From Victivallaceae bacterium (GTDB taxonomy: Bacteria; Verrucomicrobiota; Lentisphaeria; Victivallales; Victivallaceae): a stretch of DNA of 64,000 nucleotides. The notes below the pieces were generated by a model. It ran no database searches. It was given only the letters and a program-made list of their open reading frames with translations, and was not told the origin of the DNA. Location: contig JAQUTL010000005.1 of assembly GCA_028709805.1 (NCBI GenBank), forward strand, positions 1 through 64,000. The letters run 5' to 3'. The translations under genes and the position numbers were made by a program. Numbering within the stretch: the first letter of the stretch is position 1; each line of letters begins with the position of its first letter. This document shows, one piece after another, positions 44,209-52,604 of the stretch.

Positions 44209-45969
44209 ATGAACGAAAACGCAAAAAGAATGGCTGAGGATTTCCTCAACAACGAAACGCAGTTTCATCTTGGAATGCTGCCGACCGAGCAGTCCAATCC
44301 CAAGACCCGCGATCTGGACAAGGTTTTTGCCCGGAACGCCGCCGAAGGCGTCAAACTGCTTCTGTCGGTGGACTATGATATTATTCCGATGGCGAAAAAA
44401 ATGTTCAAGTCAGAACAGTTCGCCAAACTGGTGGAGACCGGATATGAAACGTTGACCTCCGGCGGGCGGATTATTTTCTCCGGCTGCGGCGCCACCGGGC
44501 GCATTTCGATCATCATGGAGTCGGCGTGGCGGCGCTTTTTCGCCGATCTGCGCGAAGGCCGGCCGGAAGTATATGAAAAAGTCAAGGATTTCGAGAACCG
44601 CGTATTTTCGATTATGACCGGCGGTGACTATGCGCTTGTCAAGTCGGTGGAGTGTTTCGAGGACTTCGCCGAGCTTGGCCGGGAGCAGGTCCGGCAGTAC
44701 AACGCGAACAGCCGTGACATGCTGGTGGCCATCACCGAGGGCGGCGAAACCTCCAGCGTGCTCGGCACCGTTGATGAATTTCTGAATCGCGGCGGCAAGG
44801 TCTTTCTGCTTTTCAACAACCCGGCCGACATCCTGTGCAAGTACATCGAACGCTCGCGCAAGGCGATCGAGGACCCCCGCGTGACGGTGCTTGACCTCTA
44901 TTGCTGCCCGATGGCGATCGCCGGTTCCACCCGCATGCAGGCCACCACCTGCGAACAGATGACCGCCGAATACGCCCAGGAATGCTGGATCAAACGCTAT
45001 TTCAAGGAACGGCTCACTGCGGTTGAATACGAAAGTTTCAAGTGGGTCGATTATGATCCGGCCGAGGCGCTGAACGCCAATATCGACGCCATCCGGCGCG
45101 ACGACAACGCCGAAAGCATCGCAAAACTGCTCAAGACCGAAGTGGAAATCTACAAGGCGCACGGTCTTGTCACCTATTATGCCGACGCTTTTCTGTTCGA
45201 CATCTTTACCGACACCACCGAACGCTCCCCCACCTTCATGCTGCCGGCGTTCAAGAAACATGATGACGCCACTGCGGTTCCGAGCTGGGCCTTTGTCAAG
45301 TGTCCGCTCGGAACCACCGCCGAAACCTGGCGCCGCCAAATGTGCCGCGACCTCCGCTGCCTGGACTGGACGCCTGACGATTACCGCCGGATGAACATCC
45401 CGGATTTCATCGTGGACAATCCTCCCGCCATCAGCGCCGCCGAACTGCTGCGCTTTCAGGTCGGCAATGAGTTCGACGGCGAACGCGTCAGCCGCCATCC
45501 GGCGGTGGCGATCACGATCAACGGCGAGATCGAAAACCGGACCGTCGACAAGTTCAACTGGGAAATGGCCAAGTACGCCCCCAAGTTCGACAAAACTTAT
45601 AAATTGTGGATCGGCGGAAAAACCAATCATGCCGAAGCCGACTTCTTCGTCCGGGCCGAGACGCCGAACTCTCCGCTTCATCTGATGGATAAACTGCTGG
45701 CCAAGCTGGTGCTCAACACCATGAGCAGCGGAACAATGGTGCTGTTCGGCCGCATTTCAGGAAACTGGATGAACTATGTCCAGGTCTCCAATAAAAAACT
45801 GCGCGACCGCGGCATCCGTCTGGTGGTCGAGCTGTGCGGCGTCGATTACAAAACCGCTTGTTATGCCCTGCATGAAACGATGGAGGAGTATTCTCACAAG
45901 GACTTCAGCGGACGGGAGCTTCCCGCGCTGGTTCAGATCACTATTGACCGGGTCGGCCGGAAAAACTGA
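44209..45969 (+). CDS. SIS-domain protein, MurQ/GKRP-like
   Basis: The 586-residue protein has two SIS-type domains. The first contains SGGRIIFSGCGATGRISIIM, the counterpart of the GAGTSGR phosphosugar loop of MurQ, and VAITEGGETSSVLGTVDEFL. A second half (from about 300) is SIS-like but diverged. Length and layout resemble glucokinase regulatory protein and long MurQ relatives, which bind or cleave phosphorylated amino sugars (for example N-acetylmuramate 6-phosphate). The activity is not certain. The start at 44209 has AAGGGAGAG upstream; it lies 10 bp after the GH20 gene and ends at a strong terminator. Confidence 0.75.
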   Translation: MNENAKRMAEDFLNNETQFHLGMLPTEQSNPKTRDLDKVFARNAAEGVKLLLSVDYDIIPMAKKMFKSEQFAKLVETGYETLTSGGRIIFSGCGATGRISIIMESAWRRFFADLREGRPEVYEKVKDFENRVFSIMTGGDYALVKSVECFEDFAELGREQVRQYNANSRDMLVAITEGGETSSVLGTVDEFLNRGGKVFLLFNNPADILCKYIERSRKAIEDPRVTVLDLYCCPMAIAGSTRMQATTCEQMTAEYAQECWIKRYFKERLTAVEYESFKWVDYDPAEALNANIDAIRRDDNAESIAKLLKTEVEIYKAHGLVTYYADAFLFDIFTDTTERSPTFMLPAFKKHDDATAVPSWAFVKCPLGTTAETWRRQMCRDLRCLDWTPDDYRRMNIPDFIVDNPPAISAAELLRFQVGNEFDGERVSRHPAVAITINGEIENRTVDKFNWEMAKYAPKFDKTYKLWIGGKTNHAEADFFVRAETPNSPLHLMDKLLAKLVLNTMSSGTMVLFGRISGNWMNYVQVSNKKLRDRGIRLVVELCGVDYKTACYALHETMEEYSHKDFSGRELPALVQITIDRVGRKN

Positions 45970-46035
45970 CGGAACGTTCCGTCGGACAGCCGGAAAAGTG
46001 CGCGGGGGGCTCCGCGGCTTTTCCGGTTTTTTATT
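45968..46035 (+). terminator. Palindrome plus rho-independent terminator after the SIS gene
   Basis: A perfect 16-bp palindrome GACGGAACGTTCCGTC (45968-45983) overlaps the stop codon. It is followed by a stem CCGGAAAAG (45990-45998) with CTTTTCCGG (46018-46026), an inner GC stem, and TTTTTT (46027-46032). Confidence 0.85.
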
Positions 46036-46087
46036 GCGCCGGAGGCGGGTTGATGAGTAGTATGGTTGAAACCGGCAATGATAATGG

Positions 46088-46212
46088 TAGCTTTTTAAAA
46101 AAATGGTCGTAGGTTCGGCTTTCAGACATTTAGAGGAGTAATTATGAAGAGGAGAAAATTGCGTATAGGTGCCTGAAAGATACGAACCTAAGACCACCTT
46201 TAATATAGCATG
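46088..46212. repeat. Large imperfect inverted repeat with nested tiny ORFs
   Basis: The core arms are TGGTC-g-TAGGTTCG-g-CTTTCAG (46104-46125) and CTGAAAG-ata-CGAACCTA-a-GACCA (46173-46196). Similarity extends outwards in an AT-rich form (TTTTTAAA against TATATTAAA), giving an element of about 125 bp. Between the arms is MKRRKLRIGA (ATG at 46144, stop TGA 46174-46176) with GAGGAG 5 nt upstream. A second ORF of 19 codons (46053-46112, GGAGG 7 nt upstream) ends within the left arm. It lies upstream of the operon promoter, so it is not in that leader. It could be a MITE or IS remnant with a truncated transposase start, or a structured RNA. Confidence 0.5.
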
Positions 46213-46290
46213 GAAAAAATTAATTCCTATACGGCTATGTAAAAAAGAATGAAAATAATTTTTGATCCTGCTTTTTTTGCTGAAAAAATA

Positions 46291-46319
46291 TTGTCTTTTT
46301 CCGATTTTGATGCTATATT
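46291..46319 (+). promoter_or_regulatory. Promoter of the SPFH/ATPase/ABC operon
   Basis: TTGTCT (46291-46296), 17 bp, TATATT (46314-46319), giving a start near 46326 and a leader of about 45 nt before the ATG at 46370. Confidence 0.7.
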
Positions 46320-46369
46320 CTCCGGTATACGGATTTGAAGGGGGCGCAACGGAAAGAGGTACAAATTAT

Positions 46370-48388
46370 ATGGACAATAACGAGAAGCTGTTTCAGGCGG
46401 CGGCCGACCGTGCGGGAACCATGTCGAAACTGGCCGTTTTCAGCGGTGTGGTTTCCGCATTGTTCGCGCTGGTTTCGCTGACCTGCGGCACAATATGGGA
46501 CGAGGTGGCCGGGAGCGACATTTTCAGTCTGGGATTTCCGGTTTATCTTATCGCTTTTATTTTTTCCATGTCGGCGCTGATCTATGCGGTGCTGTCGCGC
46601 GCGTCCAATTTGGAGGAAGCCGACAAGCTTCAGCTGGAGAAGCGCAAGGCGGGGCATCACGCGTTCGATGTGTCGGAGGACGTCCGGTTTACCGCCGGCC
46701 GGAGTTTTGCAAACTATAAAAAATACGCTCCGTATGTGGTCACGCTGCTCGGGGCGGCGCTGCTTTTGCTGCTGCTGTCCGGATACGCCGCCTACTGGGA
46801 GGGGCCGGACCGCATCCGGGCGGGTTCCAGCAATACGCTGAGGTCGCTGATCATTGCGATATTGATGATGACGCTGAGTGGATTTACGGGGGCGTTCTAT
46901 ATCGGTCAGGCGCGCGCGGCGAGTTTCCGCTGGCTGCGCGCCGTCGGCGGATGGTTTATCGTCGGATTCATCCTGATGCTGGGGGCGGCGGTCGAGTCGT
47001 GTCTGGCCCACTTCGGTGTTCACGGCGCGGAAAGCGCCATCGCCTGGACCGGATGGGGGCTGGTGCTGGTGCTGTCATTTGAACTGGTGATCGGCTTTGT
47101 GGTTGACTTCTACCGTCCGCGGACGGTGGAGGAGGCGCGGCCGATGTTCGAGTCCAGTCTGCTTTCGCTGTTCACCGAACCCGGCGGCGTGATGCGCAAT
47201 ATCGCGGACACGCTTGATTATCAATTCGGGTTCAAGGTGTCCGGCACTTATATTTACGGTTTTATTGAGCGGGCGCTGTTTCCGGCGCTGGCGGTGTGGG
47301 TGGTGCTGCTGTGGCTGTTCTCAGCCGTCGATCAGGTCGGTGACGGTGAGGTCGGGCTGCGGGTGCGCTGCGGCCGGCTTGTCAGCGAAAAACCGCTGGT
47401 TCCCGGACTTTACTTCAAACTGCCTTGGCCGTTTGAAACGATAGACCGCTACAACTGCAGCGTCATCCGCGAGATCGTGGTCGGTAACGATCACAGCGCC
47501 GGCCATGTTCATGAGGCCGAGGAACCGGAAGCGGACGACGGCCACGGCCACAGTCACGGTCCGGACAAGGCCGCTTTGGCCGCCGCCGAAGCCGAGGCTG
47601 AGGCGCGAAGCCGTCATCTGATGTTCTGGGACAACCACGAAGGCGAGGAGACGAGCAGCTATATGGTGGCGGTTGCCGCCGCCGGGGCACGCTCCGACGC
47701 AGCGTCCGGCGAGTTGCCGGTGAATATCGCGCTGCTGAATGTGACGTTCCCGGTGCAATACCGGATACGCGAGGAGCGGCTGCTGGATTATGTGTATCAC
47801 AACATTGATCCGTCCGCGATGCTGAAGCTGATCGGCGAGGACGTCGCCACCGAATATCTGGCCAGCGCCAGACTTGAGGGCGTGATGGCCACCGACCGGG
47901 GCAGGGTGACCGAGGCGATGAAAACCGGCATGCAGAAACTGGCCGACGGACTCGATCTCGGCGTGGATATCGTGGATGTGGCGATGATCGACGTGCATCC
48001 GGCTCCGGCCGTGGTCGAGGCGTACCGCAATGTGCTGAACGCGCAGGAGGAAATGCGCGGCGCGGTGTTGGCGGCCATGATTGACGAAATAAAAATCGTG
48101 CCGGCGTCCGAGGCCTACGCCAATGAGATTGTCGCCGCCGCCGAATCTTACAGCGGCGGACAGCGGCGGATCGCCGAGGCCGACGCCAACCGCTTCGGAA
48201 AACAGCTTGAGGCGTATTCGGTTCTGCCGGCGCTGTTCCGGCTGCGCAGCTATCTTGATGTGCTGGAAAGCGAGACGGTGAACGTCCGGAAATATATCAT
48301 CAGCGAAGCGCTGCGCCGCGAGGTGTATGAGCTGAACTTTGAAGAGAGCGTCAATTTCAATTTTTCCGATATGGAACTTGGCAAATAG
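46370..48388 (+). CDS. Polytopic SPFH/Band 7 protein with His-rich loop
   Basis: The 672-residue protein combines about seven membrane helices (roughly 20-42, 55-77, 120-140, 156-176, 192-212, 225-245, 303-322) with a C-terminal SPFH (stomatin/prohibitin/flotillin/HflK) domain, VGDGEVGLRVRCGRLVSEKP, then AMLKLIGEDVATEYLASARL and helical DVIDVHPAP-type segments. Inserted in the SPFH region, residues 374-397 form an acidic loop with six histidines (375, 379, 381, 392, 394, 396; DDGHGHSHG) that could bind Zn, Cu or Ni. Most HflK proteins have a single helix, so the extra membrane domain is unusual. The start at 46370 is preferred to 46262, which lies upstream of the promoter. It leads the operon; two more SPFH genes follow. 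Confidence 0.8.
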   Translation: MDNNEKLFQAAADRAGTMSKLAVFSGVVSALFALVSLTCGTIWDEVAGSDIFSLGFPVYLIAFIFSMSALIYAVLSRASNLEEADKLQLEKRKAGHHAFDVSEDVRFTAGRSFANYKKYAPYVVTLLGAALLLLLLSGYAAYWEGPDRIRAGSSNTLRSLIIAILMMTLSGFTGAFYIGQARAASFRWLRAVGGWFIVGFILMLGAAVESCLAHFGVHGAESAIAWTGWGLVLVLSFELVIGFVVDFYRPRTVEEARPMFESSLLSLFTEPGGVMRNIADTLDYQFGFKVSGTYIYGFIERALFPALAVWVVLLWLFSAVDQVGDGEVGLRVRCGRLVSEKPLVPGLYFKLPWPFETIDRYNCSVIREIVVGNDHSAGHVHEAEEPEADDGHGHSHGPDKAALAAAEAEAEARSRHLMFWDNHEGEETSSYMVAVAAAGARSDAASGELPVNIALLNVTFPVQYRIREERLLDYVYHNIDPSAMLKLIGEDVATEYLASARLEGVMATDRGRVTEAMKTGMQKLADGLDLGVDIVDVAMIDVHPAPAVVEAYRNVLNAQEEMRGAVLAAMIDEIKIVPASEAYANEIVAAAESYSGGQRRIAEADANRFGKQLEAYSVLPALFRLRSYLDVLESETVNVRKYIISEALRREVYELNFEESVNFNFSDMELGK

Positions 48389-48423
48389 CAAATAAAATTT
48401 TTATCACATAGGAGGAGCGTATC

Positions 48424-49506
48424 ATGGAGAATCAGGAGAAGCGCGGAGGATTTTTACGCCATTGGCCGGCGGTTCTGCTGGGCGCGGTGGTCAGTTTGAT
48501 TCTGATTTTTGCGATATTTACATTTCAGGTAAATGAGAACACCGCGGCGGTGGTGACCACGTTCGGGCGGGTGAATACGGAGGCTCCGCAGCCGGGGCTG
48601 CATTTCCGCTGGCCGTTTCCGGTGGAGAAAATTTATAAGTTCGACAAGCGGTCGCGCGCGTTCACCGGAACCGCCGCCGGCGCGGCCGAGGAGATACTGA
48701 CCAGCGACGGGAACAATATCGTCGTCAGCATTTTTGTGGTTTACCACATAGCCGATCCGGTGCTGTTTTTCGAGACGGTCAGCAATCTGTCGTCCGCCGA
48801 GCAGCGTTTGAACGATATGATGCGCAGCGCGAAAAGCTCCACGTTCGGGCGATTCCCGTTTTCAGCGCTGATCAATCCGGACCCGGCCAAGATGAAGCTC
48901 GGTGAGATATCCGAACAGATGCGCGGCGAGATCGCGTCGCAGGCGGAAAAGATCGGGCTGGCCATTGAGCGGGTCGGTATTAATTCGCTCAACGTTCCCG
49001 GCAAGATAACCGAAAAAATCTTCGAGCGGATGCGCAAGGAGCGCGAGGTTAAGGTTCAGGAGTTCCGTTCGCAGGGTGAGAAGCAGGCGCGCAACATCCG
49101 CACCGAGGCGCAGAAAAAAAGCAGTCAGATTGTTTCCGACGCCGAAGCCCAGGCCCGCGAGATCCGGGCCGAGGGTGACGCCGAGGCGGCAAAATATTAC
49201 CGCGAGTTCAGCAAGAATCCGGAATTGGCCGAGTTTTTGCGCAGTCTTGAGTCGATGCGCCAGATACTCCGTACACGCACCACGCTGGTTCTTGACACCG
49301 CCACGCCGCCGTTCGACCTGTTGAACGGCAACGCGCTGGGGCGTCTGTCCGAAGGTTCGGCGGAGGTTCCGGTTCCCATCCCGGCGGCGTCCGGCGAAAC
49401 TGCGGGAGGCGAGGAGGCGGACTTCTCGACGGCGCAGCAGCCGGTCGGCGGAATAGTTCCGGTGTCATCGGCTCCGTCCGTTCCCGCCATCGTGGACAAC
49501 AAATAA
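48424..49506 (+). CDS. HflC-like SPFH/Band 7 membrane protein
   Basis: The 360-residue protein has one N-terminal membrane helix (about 15-33), an SPFH domain (NENTAAVVTTFGRVNTEAPQ, then GLHFRWPFPVEKIYKFDKRS), and a coiled-coil tail with an alanine/glutamate-rich segment (about 215-260) typical of HflC and prohibitins, then a Pro-rich end. HflK/HflC complexes form membrane rings that hold AAA proteases or organise microdomains. No FtsH is in this window. GGAGGAG lies just before the ATG. It sits 35 bp after the polytopic SPFH gene. Confidence 0.85.
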   Translation: MENQEKRGGFLRHWPAVLLGAVVSLILIFAIFTFQVNENTAAVVTTFGRVNTEAPQPGLHFRWPFPVEKIYKFDKRSRAFTGTAAGAAEEILTSDGNNIVVSIFVVYHIADPVLFFETVSNLSSAEQRLNDMMRSAKSSTFGRFPFSALINPDPAKMKLGEISEQMRGEIASQAEKIGLAIERVGINSLNVPGKITEKIFERMRKEREVKVQEFRSQGEKQARNIRTEAQKKSSQIVSDAEAQAREIRAEGDAEAAKYYREFSKNPELAEFLRSLESMRQILRTRTTLVLDTATPPFDLLNGNALGRLSEGSAEVPVPIPAASGETAGGEEADFSTAQQPVGGIVPVSSAPSVPAIVDNK

Positions 49507-49530
49507 CAAGCGGGCCGGAGGAACTGGATT

Positions 49531-50682
49531 ATGAGCGAACAGCCAAATATCTTCAAAAAGGAGCCGGTCGCGCCGCCGATGGAGGCGGGCGGGGCCGTTG
49601 ATTCAGGAGTGAATTCACTGCTGAAGTCGCTGCGCTTTGCGTTTCTGACGCTGGTGGTGATAATCGTTGGAACGATGATTTACTTTGTCACGCTCGGCGG
49701 CTATATTGCCGTGCCGCCGCAGGAGGCGGTGATCGTGCTGAAGTTCGGCGCATACGAGGAGACCGCGCAGCGCGGTCCGCACTGGTTTTTTCCCTATCCG
49801 GTGAATGAATTTGTGCATATCCCGACTTCGCCGCAGATGATCACGGTGGCCTATATGCCTGATGGTTATGAGCGCGACGGAAAAATGCCGGAAAACAGCC
49901 GGCCGTGGATTAATTCCGGCATCGACGGTTATTTGCTGACCAGCGACACCAACATCATTCACACCGCGTGGAGCTTCACCTATATTGTCACCGAGCCGGA
50001 ACTGTACTACACCAAGTGCATGACGCCGGATGATCCGCGCAACGCCGACGAAATGTTTCAGTACGCCAAGACGCCGCCGACCGGCCGCGGACCGCAGACT
50101 CTGCTCAAGTGTCTCTTGAACGAGGCGGTCACCGAGGTCACCGCGCAAATGCCGGTGGATGAGATATTGACCAAGCGTTCGGAGTATCAGGCAAGAGTGT
50201 TCTCGATTTTCGCGCAGTCGGTTGCGGAGATGAACCTCGGCATGGTGATCGACAATCTGACGGTCAGCTCGATCGAGCCGCCGTCTCAGACGCAGGCGGC
50301 GTTTCTTGAGGCCACCAGCGCCGGAACCACCCGCGACACCTATATCACCGAGGCCAACGCCTTTGCAATCAGAACCGAGACCGAGGCGCAGAGCCGCGCC
50401 ACCAAGCTTCTGGCCGACGCCGACAGCTACAAACGGCAGGTCGTTTCCCAGTTGCGTTCGGAAAGCATCTACTTCAACAGCATTCTGGCCGAATACAACA
50501 AGAACAGCAATTCCACGCTGGTGGCGCTTTATTATGATGTGCTCGGCGAAGCTATGTCTGGAGTCGGTGAGAAATTTTTCCTCGGCGGCGACGGCATGAA
50601 GGAGCTTCGTCTGAAACTTAATCCCGAGATCAAAAAGGCCCCCGCGGCCGGGCAACCCCAGAATGGAGCGCAACTGCAATGA
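49531..50682 (+). CDS. HflK-like SPFH/Band 7 membrane protein
   Basis: The 383-residue protein has one membrane helix (about 33-56), an SPFH domain (VPPQEAVIVLKFGAYEETAQ, then GPHWFFPYPVNEFVHIPT), a helical coil (about 245-330) and an unstructured tail. With the preceding gene it forms a probable HflC/HflK-type pair. The SPFH region carries an insertion (TPDDPRNADEMFQYAKTPPT) not usual in HflK. The last 4 bp overlap the ATPase gene (ATGA). Confidence 0.85.
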   Translation: MSEQPNIFKKEPVAPPMEAGGAVDSGVNSLLKSLRFAFLTLVVIIVGTMIYFVTLGGYIAVPPQEAVIVLKFGAYEETAQRGPHWFFPYPVNEFVHIPTSPQMITVAYMPDGYERDGKMPENSRPWINSGIDGYLLTSDTNIIHTAWSFTYIVTEPELYYTKCMTPDDPRNADEMFQYAKTPPTGRGPQTLLKCLLNEAVTEVTAQMPVDEILTKRSEYQARVFSIFAQSVAEMNLGMVIDNLTVSSIEPPSQTQAAFLEATSAGTTRDTYITEANAFAIRTETEAQSRATKLLADADSYKRQVVSQLRSESIYFNSILAEYNKNSNSTLVALYYDVLGEAMSGVGEKFFLGGDGMKELRLKLNPEIKKAPAAGQPQNGAQLQ

Positions 50683-52604
50683 GCGATAAAATAGAAAGAA
50701 AAATCTCCGGAAAGCTGGCATGGCGGATCGGGCCGGCGCTTTTCGGCGGAATATTGACGTTGAATTCATTTCTGCTTTCCTGGCTGCTGCCGGGGCAGAG
50801 TTACGCCGCGCAGTTCAGCGCGATCGCCGGCGCATTGGTGCTGGCGGTGCCGATATTCATAACCGCGATCGCCGATCTGGTGTCCGGAAAAGTGCATATG
50901 AACGAACTGGTGGCGCTGGCGATTCTGGCCGCATTCGCCGGAAGCGATTATCAGACCGCCGGGGTGGTGGCGTTTTTTCTGCTGCTGACCATCATAATTG
51001 AGTCGCGCACCGCTTCCGGGGCGCAGCGGTCGATCGAAGAGCTGATCAAGCTGACGCCGACCACCGCTCACCGGGTGACGGATGGAACGGAGAGCGATGT
51101 CGAGGTGTCCGGTCTGGCCATTGGCGACGTGATCCGGGTGCGGCCGGGCGAGAATTTTCCGGTGGACGCCGCGATTGTAACCGGTGCGAGCACGGTAAAT
51201 CAGGCTTCGATCACCGGAGAATCCATGCCGCTTGAGAAGGGGCCGGGCGATGAAGTGTACGCAGGAACCATGAACCTGACCGGAATGGTCGAACTTACCG
51301 TCACCCGCATCGGAGAGGACACCACGCTTGGGAAGGTGAAGGATATGATTATGGCGGCCGAGCAGTCGCGGACGCCGATTGTCCGGATCATCGACCGTTA
51401 CGCCGGATATTACACGCCGACCGTTCTCATGCTGGCCGGCATCGCGTGGATATTGAGCGACTATCAGCTGGACCGCGTGATCACGGTTCTGGTGATTGCC
51501 TGTCCGTGCGCGGTGGTGCTTGCCACGCCCACGGCGGTGGTCGCGGCGGTGGCCGCCGCCGCCCGTCTGGGTATTTTTATCAAAAATGTCAGCCACCTCG
51601 AACTGGCGGCGAAAGTTCGTGCCTTCGTTTTTGACAAGACCGGCACGTTGACCGACGGGTTGCTGTCGGTGGTCAAACTTCAGCCGATCGGTGAAATTAA
51701 ACCGGCCGGGCTGCTGCGTTATGCGGCCAGCGCCGAAGTACACAGCAATCACCCGACCGCGCTGGCGTTTCAGAAGCTGGCGGAGGAGGCCGGTCTGAAA
51801 CTCGGCGAGACCACCGATTTCACTGAAACTCCCGGCAAGGGGGTGACCGCCAAGGTGGACGGCGAGCATTGCGTGGTCGGCAGAGCGGCGTATCTGGAAG
51901 CGCACACAATTCATGTGCCGCCGCATGAAGGCGGCGAGTCGGACGGGATGAGCGTGGTCTATGTGGCGGTCTCCGGCGTGGTGGTCGGCTGGGTCGGGTT
52001 GAAGGACAAGTTGCGCGCCGAGGCTCCGGAAATGCTTGCCGAACTGCGCGGTCTCGGTATTCGGCACTGCGCCATGGTCACCGGCGACCGAGTCAGCGTG
52101 GCCGAAACGATTGCCGGAAGTCTGCAGATTGACGAGTTCCGCAGTGAATGTCTGCCGGAGGACAAGGTGGAATATGTCGAAAAGCTCAAGAAGAGCATGG
52201 TCACTGCGGTGGTCGGCGACGGTGTGAATGACGCTCCGGCGCTGGCGGCCGGCGATCTCGGCATCGCCATGGGCGCGATCGGCAGCGACATTGCGATCAA
52301 CAGTGCGTCAATTGCGTTGATGACAAATGACCTGCGCAGAATACCGCTGTTGCTGGTTTTGTCGCGGAGGTCGCGGATGATCATTTCGCAGAATCTGCTG
52401 CTCGGTCTGGTTATTGTGGTCGGCGGAACGGTGCTGTCGCTGTTGGGAATGATGACTCCGGTGTGGGCCGCGATGATCCATACCGCAAGTTCAATATTGG
52501 TGATTTTCAACAGCGCGCGGCTGGTGCGTACCGGCGAGGAGCTTACTTTGGCCGAGCAGAAGACCGCTGTCGGGCGCAATTCAACTTCCGAGGGTAAAAA
52601 ATGA
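50679..52604 (+). CDS. P1B-type metal ATPase lacking the N-terminal metal-binding domain
   Basis: The 641-residue pump has the P-type core: A-domain TGESMPLEKGPG, the transmembrane metal site ACPCAVVLATP (Cys 275 and 277), the phosphorylation site DKTGTLTDGLL (Asp 319), the HP motif in SAEVHSNHPTALAF, and GDGVNDAPALAAGD. There is no HMA domain or His-rich tail, so metal must be fed another way. The last membrane helices (HTASSILVIFNSARL) lack the usual copper signature, and metal specificity is uncertain (Cu, Zn, Mn and others possible). It overlaps both neighbours by 4 bp. Confidence 0.88.
   Translation: MSDKIERKISGKLAWRIGPALFGGILTLNSFLLSWLLPGQSYAAQFSAIAGALVLAVPIFITAIADLVSGKVHMNELVALAILAAFAGSDYQTAGVVAFFLLLTIIIESRTASGAQRSIEELIKLTPTTAHRVTDGTESDVEVSGLAIGDVIRVRPGENFPVDAAIVTGASTVNQASITGESMPLEKGPGDEVYAGTMNLTGMVELTVTRIGEDTTLGKVKDMIMAAEQSRTPIVRIIDRYAGYYTPTVLMLAGIAWILSDYQLDRVITVLVIACPCAVVLATPTAVVAAVAAAARLGIFIKNVSHLELAAKVRAFVFDKTGTLTDGLLSVVKLQPIGEIKPAGLLRYAASAEVHSNHPTALAFQKLAEEAGLKLGETTDFTETPGKGVTAKVDGEHCVVGRAAYLEAHTIHVPPHEGGESDGMSVVYVAVSGVVVGWVGLKDKLRAEAPEMLAELRGLGIRHCAMVTGDRVSVAETIAGSLQIDEFRSECLPEDKVEYVEKLKKSMVTAVVGDGVNDAPALAAGDLGIAMGAIGSDIAINSASIALMTNDLRRIPLLLVLSRRSRMIISQNLLLGLVIVVGGTVLSLLGMMTPVWAAMIHTASSILVIFNSARLVRTGEELTLAEQKTAVGRNSTSEGKK

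Larger units (their letters stand above)
45970..46369. other. Intergenic region, 400 bp
   Basis: From left to right it holds a palindrome and strong terminator (45968-46035), a 19-codon ORF with a perfect ribosome site (46053-46112), a large imperfect inverted repeat enclosing a 10-codon ORF (46104-46196), and the promoter of the SPFH operon (46291-46319). It is AT-rich. Confidence 0.7.

Noticed and set aside
44410-45681. A 423-residue minus-strand frame
   Set aside because: Antisense to the SIS gene, without family resemblance or start signal.
46104-46196. The inverted repeat considered as an integron attC site
   Set aside because: The arms do not end in the RYYYAAC/GTTRRRY core, and no integrase or cassette is nearby.
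50766-52067. A 433-residue minus-strand frame
   Set aside because: Antisense to the P-type ATPase; sequence rich in His and Arg with no recognisable domain.
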